From Nitrospira sp. (GTDB lineage Bacteria; Nitrospirota; Nitrospiria; Nitrospirales; Nitrospiraceae), in assembly GCA_020697375.1 (NCBI GenBank), contig JAJFBJ010000181.1, positions 1-5,287 of the forward strand: a DNA stretch of 5,287 nt. Direction: 5' to 3'. Positions within the stretch are counted from its first letter, which is position 1; each line of letters opens with the position of its first letter. The position numbers and the translations under genes were made by a program. The notes below the pieces were generated by a model. The model had not been told where the DNA came from, did not search any database, and saw only the letters and a program-made list of their open reading frames with translations. This document shows positions 1 to 5,287 of this stretch, in pieces.

Positions 1-32
1 GATTGGCAAAGGTCGAGAAACGTGGAGCGGGG

Positions 33-1621
33 TCAAGGGACGGAGGGTTTAGTCAGGTCGTTATTGACCCGGTTATTGCCTGCGTTGACGTCAATTCCTC
101 CCGCAGCCGGCGGTTTATCGAGATTCGTATATTGGAACGTATCGAAGGGCTGGATCTGCGCGTCGGCGGGCAACTGCCGGCGGTTCCAGGCTCCGCCGAG
201 CGCCCGGATGAGCGCGACCGACGCTCTCAGCAGTTCGGCCTTAATCTGCACTGAGTCGATGCGCGCCGTCAGCATGGCGACCTGGGAATAAATAAGCTCA
301 AGGCTGGAAGCCAGCCCCCCCTGATAGAACTCCGTGGTCAGATCTTGCGTCTTAAGCGTGGCCCCGACGGCGGCGTCTTGCCGATTGGCCGCGAGGGTCA
401 ACCGGTTGGTCAGGCTCAAATTGTTCTCAACCTCGCGGAAGGCATTGAGGACCGTCGACCGGTAGCGGTCTTCCGTCTCGCGATAGGCCGACCACGACTG
501 CTGCAACTGGGCGCGCCGATAGCCACCCTGGAAGAGCAGCAGCGAAACGGCGGATCCATAAGACCAGAAACTATTGGCGAGCTTGAACAGATTGAAGGCG
601 TCATCTTCGAAACCGCCCCCGAGCCTGAACGACACATTGGGATAAAAGGCGGCGCGTGCAATGCCGATGGTGCGGTTGGCCTGCGCCATCCGGCGTTCCA
701 TGCCTGCGATGTCGGGTCGTCGCTCAAGCAAGGTGGATGGAAGTGTCTGCGGAATCATAAAATTCGCCACACGAAGGTCGTCGACAGGCTTGATCGAAAA
801 ACTGGCCGGCGCCATATTGAGGAGGATGGCGATCGATTGTTCCACGACTTGACGTTGGCCTTGAATCTGAGCTCTTCGCGTCTCGGTGCTGAACAGCAGT
901 GATTCGACGCGGGCAACGTCGAGGGCCGACGCGATCTGGCCGATGAACTGGGCGTTGACGAGATCCAGTGACTGTTTATAGAGCGCGATCGATTGCTTAT
1001 AGATCGCATCCTGGGCGTCGAGACCGCGCAGGACAAAATAGTCGGCCGCAATTTCAGCCTGCAGACTGAGACGCGCGAGCCCATAGTCAGCCGCGCGCTC
1101 TTCAGCGCGGTAGATCTCAACACGCGTCGCATTGCGGAGCGCCGACCAGAAATCTGGCTCCCAGGACGCGAGTCCCCCGCCCCATACGCTTGACTCTTCA
1201 AGTGGGGAGTCGGGGGCGCGAAACAGACGATTGACGGACTGCCTATTGTCCGAGGCGTCGAACCCTAACCCGACGCGAGGAATGTACTGAGATCGAGCCC
1301 TCATCATCACATCGCGGGCCTGAACGAACCGCTCCGCGGTAGCCTGCAGGTCCGGATTGGCCGCCAAGGCCTGTTCTTCCAGTTGGTTCAGGACCGGATC
1401 GTTGAACAACTTCCGCCAATCCGGGCGCAATTCGTCGTCCGACGGCTTGGCCTCGACAAAGGGGCTCGACCCATGCCATGAGGCGGGAACCACGAACTGA
1501 GCCGGCTCATAGGTGGGCGCCAGATCGGCGGCTGGAACCAATTGCACGCCGGCAGGCTGAGCACCAGCAGCAAAAGGCCGCTGTAACCTAACAGGGCACG
1601 AAAGATCTGAGAGATGGTCAC
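33..1621 (-). CDS. RND efflux outer-membrane factor lipoprotein (NodT/OprM type), frameshifted near its N-terminus
   Basis: This is the outer-membrane channel subunit of a tripartite RND efflux system; such proteins trimerise into a TolC-like tunnel anchored by an N-terminal lipid. The body shows family hallmarks: WRKLFNDPVLNQLEEQALAA near the N-terminus, LLERRPDIAGMERRMAQAN followed by IGIARAAFYPNVS around residue 300 (linker into the second repeat half), AFREVENNL, and ALGGAW near the end. The chosen start is GTG at 1621, which overlaps the upstream stop as GTGA and opens a lipoprotein signal peptide (MTISQIFRALLGYSGLLLLV, then LSLPAC, Cys26). Right after Cys26-Asn the frame is lost. The rest (LVPAADLAPTYEPA onward) continues one frame away, as if one T were missing at 1540-1541. 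Restoring it gives about 529 residues, slightly longer than the usual 460-500, with an Asn-rich C-terminal tail. A TTG start at 1643 keeps one frame open but replaces the signal peptide with unrelated sequence, so I reject it. Substrate is unknown. Confidence 0.9.
1618..1621 (-). promoter_or_regulatory. GTGA stop/start overlap (translational coupling)
   Basis: Read on the minus strand, the adaptor stop TGA (1620-1618) and the channel start GTG (1621-1619) share the tetranucleotide GTGA. Such overlaps usually mean the downstream gene is translated by ribosomes terminating on the upstream one. This decides the start of the channel gene, because the GTG immediately opens a lipoprotein signal peptide. 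Confidence 0.75.
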
Positions 1622-2420
1622 TTTGATGGTTCCGTTGATGCAAGCCCTTCCGCCTCGACGAGGTGATACCCGGGCGCCGGCGTGACGATGCGCACCTTGT
1701 CGCCTTCGAGCAAGGCGGCGCTGGGGTTGTTCACAATGCGGTCGCTCGTGGAAATCCCTTCCGCCACTTCGACGGCGTTGTCGAGGAGTTGGCTCACGGT
1801 GAGTGGTTGCAAATGCACACGGTCATCCTCATTCACCACGGCCACTTCGGTGCCGTGCTCCTGGAACACCAACGCGGTGGATGGAATCGTGTAGACCTGC
1901 CTGTCGACTGGCGCCGTGAGCCGAACTTGCGCGTAGGAGCCGGGCCAGAGAGCTCTGTCTTCGTTATCGATCGTGAAGACGGTGATCGCGGTGCGCGTGC
2001 TCACGTCGAAGCCACGGGCGACGGCCAAGAATTTAGCGGTGAAATGGCGATTGGGCAATTGCGGCACCGTGACGTCGGCCGTGAGGCCCGGCTGGAGAAA
2101 GGGCCCGAACGACTCCGGCACGGAGACAAAGAGTCGCAGCATACTGACGTCGGCCACCGTAAAAAGATTACTGACCGCATTGGGACTACTGAACCCGCCT
2201 TCCTTATTGACATAGTCACCGACGTTGATGTTGCGGTCGGTCACCACCCGTCGTAGGGCGCGACGATCGTTTTGAACCGAATGAGCGCCTCGAAGTTTCT
2301 GACGTTCTGCTCCGATGCCCTCACTCTCGCCAATTCGGCCTTCGCGTTGGCTACCTGCACCGAGATCGACTGTTCGGAGACCCACATCTGCATCATTTTC
2401 CCGATAGTCAAAGCAGCTGC
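1618..2420 (-). pseudogene. Periplasmic adaptor (HlyD/RND membrane fusion protein), 5'-truncated and frameshifted
   Basis: This is the remnant of the periplasmic adaptor that links an RND pump to the outer-membrane channel. From about 2414 down to 2250 it reads as the second coiled-coil arm (KAELARVRASEQNVRNFEAL) entering the lipoyl half-motif FKTIVAPYDG, then meets a stop (G-W-stop at 2241-2243). The protein resumes one frame over as VVTDRNINVGDYVN, which is how the APFDG-V-V-T-x-RN motif normally continues. It then runs through the beta-barrel (LFTVADVSMLRLFVSVPE, DNEDRALWPGSYAQVRL) and membrane-proximal domain (IPSTALVF to the C-terminus). One missing G in the run at 2247-2249 would rejoin the halves. 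Upstream of about 2420 there is no signal peptide, first lipoyl half or first helical arm, so well over 100 residues are missing. I see no ribosome binding site for any start. The stop overlaps the downstream channel gene by 4 bp. The 5' breakpoint is approximate. Confidence 0.85.
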
Positions 2421-2510
2421 GCTGAAGGATGCACAGAGATCAGTCGAGTCGAGATGAGGGTGTGAGTCCATGTGTTCGCACTACCATGAACTCTTCAGGG
2501 AAGCGTCAAA

Positions 2511-2516
2511 AAGGAG
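2511..2516 (+). promoter_or_regulatory. Ribosome binding site of the ModA-like gene
   Basis: AAGGAG sits 4 bases before ATG 2521, which begins a signal peptide. This favours 2521 over the in-frame upstream ATG at 2470, whose extra 17 codons are polar and have no Shine-Dalgarno sequence. The spacing is on the short side. I could not identify a convincing -35/-10 pair between 2420 and 2510. Confidence 0.6.
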
Positions 2517-2520
2517 CACT

Positions 2521-3349
2521 ATGGCAAGCAGTCTCAAATTCAGCCTGGCAATGGCTCTCGTATGTGGACTCGCGGCGGCGGGAGAGACAGCGGAGCGCGT
2601 TCAAGCAGAAAGCCTGACGATTGGAGCGGCCTATAGTCTAAAGCCAGCCTTCCATGAAATCTTGCCGATGTTCGAACGAGAATATGGCACCACGATACAG
2701 GTGCTGTTGGGCCCGTCCCAAACACTTCGCCAGCACATTGAAAAAGGAACGGCAATCGACGTGTTTCTACCAGCGGCGGCTGAAGAGGTTGAGAAAACTG
2801 GAACGGAAGGGACTGACTCTCAATGGAGGACCTCGGATCTATGCCCAGACCTCTCTCGTGCTCGTCATGTCCACGGCGTCCCGAGCGACACCGATCTCGT
2901 TCGGCGATGTGCCGGCAGGTCGAGCGACCCGCATGGCGCTCGGCAATCCCGCAACCACGGCCTTAGGAGAAATTACGGCTCAGTCACTTACGAAACTCAA
3001 TCCCACCTATAAGAACCGGTTTCGTGTCCTTCACGCTCCACATAGTGATGACATCATGAATCTGGTTCACACCGGAGAGGCGGACGTGGGCATTGTTTAT
3101 CGTGTGAATGCGATCAATAGCAGCCAAGCGCGCATCATTGATGAAAACCCGCTTGGACCATACGTGCCGGTGCCCTTTGGACTGGCGGTGGTATGGACCT
3201 GTCGAGAGGCATCTCTAACTGTCGCGGAGCAATTTTTCGATTTCATCACGAGTCCGCGCATACAGAAACTCCTGCTCAAGTACGGGTTCGATGCTGTGTC
3301 GCCGAATCAGGTACGAACAGAAGCCCACAATATGAAGCTGATGCCCTAA
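2521..3349 (+). pseudogene. modA: Molybdate ABC transporter substrate-binding protein (ModA-like), split by a +1 frameshift
   Basis: This is a periplasmic oxyanion-binding protein that would deliver molybdate (or tungstate) to a ModBC importer. The first frame gives a Sec signal peptide (MASSLKFSLAMALVCGLAAA), then LTIGAAYSLKPAF with Ser39 and GPSQTLRQHIEKG with Ser66. These match the two ligand serines of ModA, followed by the family motif AIDVFLPAA. After Glu-Lys (residues 91-92) the frame is lost. The second frame resumes with LERKGLTLNGG and continues as LVLVM, RMALGNPATTALGEITAQSL, GEADVGIVYRVNA (Tyr193 at the ligand-tyrosine position), FFDFITSPRIQKLLLKYGF. Removing one A from AAAA at 2794-2797 restores about 275 residues, close to the usual 250-260 plus a long leader. 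No permease or ATPase gene follows. If the indel is a sequencing error, this is an intact orphan modA. If it is real, only a 3'-truncated, inactive product is expected. Confidence 0.88.
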
Positions 3350-3790
3350 AGGACAAACCCTTCTGAATCGCCCATCCAACAGACCCCCACTCAACAGTAT
3401 TCACATCGCTGCCCTGTATCGTTGAGTACGCTACGCCGGCAGAACAGGGGTTGACTGTATTCAGAGCCTCGGAAGTCACAGCAAAAATCTCGGGGACTTG
3501 CATGTGTATACGATTCCCATTGTTGTCCCAGCAGGGTTCGGGAAACGCTGACAGACAGCGACAAGCTTACAGGGTGAGTCTGGTACTGCGAGATCACAAA
3601 TGGTGGCGGCAAGACAGGCTGCAATACCTGAAGGGCTATTCGTCTGCGAAGAGAGCCCTCAGCGCAAGACTAACTTCTTTGGCGAGGCTGGGATATGGGT
3701 GGAAGAACGAAGGTGATGGTGAATGTATAGTTGGAGCGCGAACATGCACTACTGATTCTGAACCCTTTCGCCCCGGCGGGTCAGAGTCAA
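3350..3790. other. Gene-poor stretch without a supported coding region
   Basis: Open frames here run on both strands up to about 116 codons, but none shows a recognisable motif, signal peptide or good ribosome binding site. Composition is mixed, with several Cys, Trp and Arg codons typical of spurious translation. A short plus-strand frame at 3600-3716 (38 residues, containing IPEGLFVCEE) is conceivable as a relic but has no Shine-Dalgarno sequence. No tRNA, strong hairpin or T-run terminator was seen after the modA stop. Confidence 0.5.
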
Positions 3791-3892
3791 CTAGCTGGTG
3801 AGGCCCCACGTGCTCCAAAGCGCCACGGCAGCCACTGCCAACATCACCCAGGCCAATTCACGATCTCCAACTTTTTTGATCATCCGTACCAT
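3791..3892 (-). CDS. Predicted small single-span membrane protein (33 residues)
   Basis: An ATG at 3892 opens a 33-codon frame ending in TAG at 3791-3793. The product has a basic, polar N-terminus (MVRMIKKVGDREL) and then a continuous hydrophobic segment, AWVMLAVAAVALWSTWGL at about residues 14-31, long enough for one membrane span. It ends in Thr-Ser. The positive charges before the span suggest the N-terminus faces the cytoplasm. A canonical AAAGGAG lies 7 bases before the start, which is the main reason to believe it is translated. The gene stands alone between gene-poor sequence and a repeat element. I do not recognise the family and assign no function. It could be a chance frame, but the combination of ribosome binding site, charge pattern and span is unusual for chance. 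Confidence 0.5.
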   Translation of the reverse strand: MVRMIKKVGDRELAWVMLAVAAVALWSTWGLTS

Positions 3893-3899
3893 GATTCAG

Positions 3900-3906
3900 C
3901 TCCTTT
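3900..3906 (-). promoter_or_regulatory. Shine-Dalgarno sequence of the 33-residue gene
   Basis: Read on the minus strand this is AAAGGAG, followed by a 7-base spacer (CTGAATC) and ATG 3892. Both motif and spacing are near ideal. No clear promoter could be assigned upstream. Confidence 0.5.
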
Positions 3907-3970
3907 GCTTCCGCTCCAACGAACGATACGACCTAGAATAGCAAGGCGTATGCCATGAACGTTTGCGCTG

Positions 3971-3982
3971 AATTCGCGAATT
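3971..3982. repeat. Perfect 12-bp palindrome AATTCGCGAATT
   Basis: AATTCGCGAATT is its own reverse complement. It is followed by TTT on the plus strand. A second related palindrome lies 27 bases further on, at 4009-4018. It might be an operator-like site upstream of the 33-residue gene or only a sequence curiosity. The AT-rich stem makes a poor terminator. Confidence 0.35.
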
Positions 3983-4008
3983 TTTGACTATCGGACGCGG
4001 CAAATCGA

Positions 4009-4018
4009 GCGAATTCGC
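4009..4018. repeat. Perfect 10-bp palindrome GCGAATTCGC
   Basis: GCGAATTCGC is its own reverse complement and shares the GAATTCGC core with the site at 3970-3977. Two such palindromes, with centres about 37 bases apart, lie directly before the repeat element that begins near 4040. Confidence 0.35.
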
Positions 4019-4039
4019 ACTGGTCGCACTGTGCGAAAC

Positions 4040-4191
4040 TTAGGAGCTGTGATAGATGCGAGGCCGCAGGCTCGAACAAACCGGAAGCGTATTCGCTGGA
4101 ATACGTGGAGGATTTTTTGGAGCCGAGAACGACGCAGACTACCGCAGATCATGTGCCGCAGTAGAATGGCATTACTCGGACAGACTCCTAG
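4040..4191. repeat. Intergenic repeat element, copy A, with imperfect terminal inverted repeats
   Basis: This copy shares three blocks, in the same order, with copy B at 4971-5129. They are 4054-4076 (23 of 23 identical, AGATGCGAGGCCGCAGGCTC plus GAA), 4108-4138 (gaggatttttt ... ccgagaacgacgcaga, two or three mismatches) and 4156-4191 (ccgcag ... gaatggcattactcggacag ... tag, two mismatches). Copy A carries about 23 extra bases between the first two blocks. Its ends are inverted: TAGGAGCTGT at 4041-4050 matches the reverse complement of the right end, TAGGAGTCTGT from 4190-4180, except for one extra base. No transposase is encoded, so it resembles a miniature inverted-repeat or REP-like element. 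The right end supplies the stop codon of the CHASE3 gene. Confidence 0.75.
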
Positions 4192-4844
4192 AGGGTGGGA
4201 TGAACGTCTCGTTGAAGAGGGCTTTTTCTAGAGCCTGCCATAGCTTTGGTAAGATACACACAGAGGATGATCCCGAGGCTTTCCAAGATCAGAAGCTGCC
4301 ATCTGGCACGTTGCATCCATGACTCATAGGTCATGACCTCCAACGGCAGCTCCCGCTGAATCCGCATTTCAAAATCCTCGATGGCCCTTTCGATGGTGAG
4401 AAAGAGGGCCCGGCCGCTTCCCCCACGCACATACAAACGAACCTGATCCTGTTTGTCGGTCCCCACGACTGCCAGGAGCGCTTTTTTGCTCTCGACGAAC
4501 TCTCGAAGGCGAGCGGCAAGCACTCCCACCCCGGCTTGCAAACCGGGGGTACCGGCCGTCAGATCGGTCAACTGTAACAGGCCGGCTCCCAGCCGGGTTT
4601 CCGCCCCATGGATGGGTTCGAGAAAAGATGGCTGTTCCGTGAGGAGATATCCCCGGAAGTTCGTCTCCACATCCATCACCAGACGTTGCAGACGCAACAC
4701 CTCCTCGAGGATTTTCGAACGATGGAGCTGCCGCTCCTGTTGCATGCGCCATTGATCGAAGAGAAACACATGCCCGTAGAAAGACAGAGCCAATGTGGCC
4801 GTGACGACGATGAGAAGTCCGATGAAGCGACCACCTCTGTCCAT
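4188..4844 (-). CDS. CHASE3-domain membrane protein, apparently a truncated sensor without HAMP or output domain
   Basis: The 218-residue product has two membrane spans (about residues 7-29 and 182-199) bracketing an extracytoplasmic helical domain. The domain carries the CHASE3 signature DVETNFRGYLLTEQPSFLEP (residues 58-77) and, near its end, VRGGSGRALFLTIERAIEDF, matching the usual SGRGKALMDEIR...F region. CHASE3 domains are periplasmic signal-input modules, normally followed by HAMP and a histidine kinase, diguanylate cyclase or chemotaxis domain. Here the protein stops 19 residues after the second span (tail SRKSPLQRDVHPTL). The TAG lies in the end of repeat copy A, so the output part is probably lost or was never present. 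ATG 4844 is the only plausible start because an in-frame TAA lies 36 bases upstream of it. A ribosome binding site is weak (GGGAAAG about 15 bases upstream). Ligand is unknown. It may also be a free-standing CHASE3 protein partnering another sensor. Confidence 0.8.
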   Translation of the reverse strand: MDRGGRFIGLLIVVTATLALSFYGHVFLFDQWRMQQERQLHRSKILEEVLRLQRLVMDVETNFRGYLLTEQPSFLEPIHGAETRLGAGLLQLTDLTAGTPGLQAGVGVLAARLREFVESKKALLAVVGTDKQDQVRLYVRGGSGRALFLTIERAIEDFEMRIQRELPLEVMTYESWMQRARWQLLILESLGIILCVYLTKAMAGSRKSPLQRDVHPTL

Positions 4845-4970
4845 TGATGCGCGCGATGCTTTCCCATCGAACTTGGCGGTTTAAGGCAAGGCGCTCTCGC
4901 CCTCCTCTTCCCGGAGCCCTGGCTCATGGATACATGAGGGCACTGGACGAGGGTCCTTATTCGGAAGCGG
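4845..4970. other. Upstream region of the CHASE3 gene, with a small inverted repeat
   Basis: No coding frame is supported here. At 4923-4938 there is a perfect 6-bp inverted repeat, CTCATG-GATA-CATGAG, about 80 bases before the CHASE3 start. It could be a regulator-binding site or small hairpin. No convincing minus-strand promoter could be assigned. Confidence 0.4.
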
Positions 4971-5129
4971 CTAGGAGCCGAGTAATCCTTCGTAGCGAGG
5001 GAAAGGGCTGACGGCAGATGCGAGGCCGCAGGCTCGAAATACCTTGAGGATTTTTTCGGGCCGAGAACGACGCAGATGCCGACAGTTCCTTCACCGCAGC
5101 AGAATGGCATTACTCGGACAGACTTCTAG
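4971..5129. repeat. Intergenic repeat element, copy B, with terminal inverted repeats
   Basis: The left end CTAGGAGCCGAGTAAT (4971-4986) is inverted at the right end (5109-5129). There the reverse complement reads CTAGAAG, then TCTGT, then CCGAGTAAT: 15 of 16 positions agree if the 5-base TCTGT is gapped. The interior shares blocks 5016-5038, 5046-5076 and 5094-5129 with copy A. It has no open frame for a transposase and is short, so any mobility would be in trans. The copies lie in the same orientation on either side of the CHASE3 gene, with right ends 938 bases apart. I recall similar motifs from Nitrospira intergenic regions, but that is memory only. Confidence 0.75.
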
Positions 5130-5150
5130 GCCGGTCCACAGCAATGTGAT

Positions 5151-5179
5151 CGGCTGGGAGGAACAGGTCCTCCCAGCCG
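5151..5179 (-). terminator. Strong hairpin after the right-edge gene, likely transcription terminator
   Basis: CGGCTGGGAGGA (5151-5162) pairs perfectly with TCCTCCCAGCCG (5168-5179) around a 5-base loop, ACAGG. The 12-bp GC-rich stem starts 9 bases past the stop of the minus-strand gene at the right edge. No T-run follows on either strand, so it may be a terminator without a classical U tract or an RNA-stabilising 3' hairpin. Confidence 0.6.
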
Positions 5180-5188
5180 GTACCCTGC

Positions 5189-5287
5189 TTACAGCCAGTT
5201 CACGCGCTCAGCCGGCCGAATGTAGATCGGCTCCTCGACCTGAATCCGCGCCACTTCCTTGCCCGACTTGTTGAAGCCCAACACGGT
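5189..5287 (-). CDS. C-terminal end of an unidentified protein (partial, 5' end outside the window)
   Basis: The last 32 codons and the TAA stop (5191-5189) of a gene entering from the right edge. The visible peptide runs TVLGFNKSGKEVARIQVEEP and then IYIRPAERVNWL. Codons are strongly biased to G or C in the third position (ACC GTG TTG GGC TTC AAC AAG and onward), and a hairpin lies directly downstream. Both support a real gene end. The alternating polar and hydrophobic pattern suggests beta-strands. I do not recognise the family from this fragment. Confidence 0.6.
   Translation of the reverse strand, partial: TVLGFNKSGKEVARIQVEEPIYIRPAERVNWL

Noticed and set aside
345..902. 185-codon plus-strand open frame
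   Set aside because: It lies wholly opposite the conserved core of the efflux channel gene and has no motif of its own.
1618..1643. TTG start at 1643 for the efflux channel gene
   Set aside because: It yields a polar N-terminus with no signal peptide. The GTG at 1621 gives a lipobox and a GTGA overlap.
1663..2256. 197-codon plus-strand open frame
   Set aside because: It is antisense to the adaptor beta-barrel region, whose minus-strand translation clearly matches the family.
2785..2805. Programmed ribosomal frameshift in the ModA-like gene
   Set aside because: The required shift is +1 at an AAAA run. No canonical slippery heptamer or shift-prone stop context is present, and two neighbouring genes show similar indels.
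3451..3480. Possible promoter with TTGACT
   Set aside because: The sequence at the expected spacing (AGTCAC) is not a -10 element.
3451..3801. 116-codon plus-strand open frame after modA
   Set aside because: There is no ribosome binding site, no recognisable motif, and the residue composition is typical of non-coding translation.
4031..4322. Two plus-strand frames starting in repeat copy A
   Set aside because: They are translations of the repeat running antisense into the CHASE3 gene. The shared repeat explains them better than a gene does.
4676..5110. 144-codon minus-strand frame across repeat copy B
   Set aside because: It crosses the repeat and then reads out of frame through the CHASE3 gene start, with low-complexity Ser/Arg/Cys-rich content.
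1..5287. CRISPR array, tRNA or rRNA genes
   Set aside because: There is no regularly spaced repeat-spacer pattern and no recognisable cloverleaf or rRNA sequence. The only repeats are the two dispersed element copies.

Overview
The window reads as a moderately GC-rich Gram-negative bacterial segment. Evidence for an outer membrane comes from an outer-membrane efflux lipoprotein, a periplasmic adaptor remnant and a periplasmic molybdate-type binding protein. The intergenic repeats (gaggccgcaggc ... gaggatttttt ... ccgagaacgacgc) remind me of repeats scattered through Nitrospira genomes. That is recollection rather than a search, so the taxonomic guess (Nitrospirota) is tentative.

Layout, left to right. 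(1) 33-1621, minus: NodT/OprM-type outer-membrane factor of an RND tripartite pump. Its lipoprotein signal peptide lies one frame away from the rest of the gene. (2) 1618-about 2420, minus: the back two thirds of the matching periplasmic adaptor (membrane fusion protein). It overlaps the outer-membrane gene by GTGA, is internally frameshifted, and lacks its N-terminal part. No inner-membrane pump gene is present. (3) 2521-3349, plus: a ModA-like molybdate-binding protein, complete in content but split by a one-base frameshift, with no modB or modC beside it. (4) 3350-3790: no convincing gene. (5) 3791-3892, minus: a predicted 33-residue single-span membrane protein with a good Shine-Dalgarno sequence. 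(6) 4040-4191 and 4971-5129: two related copies of a roughly 150-bp repeat with imperfect terminal inverted repeats. They flank (7) 4188-4844, minus, a CHASE3 sensor-domain protein that ends just after its second membrane span, with its stop codon inside the repeat end. (8) 5151-5179: a strong hairpin just after (9) 5189-5287, minus, the last 32 codons of an unidentified gene.

The efflux genes would work together (adaptor plus outer-membrane channel) but cannot form a pump as they stand. The three recognisable transport genes each carry one single-base indel near a short homopolymer. This is either decay of an accessory region or assembly error, and the two cannot be separated from the sequence alone. 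I see no convincing new multi-gene system. The most informative items are the inverted-repeat element pair around the truncated sensor, the tiny membrane protein, and the clustered frameshifts.
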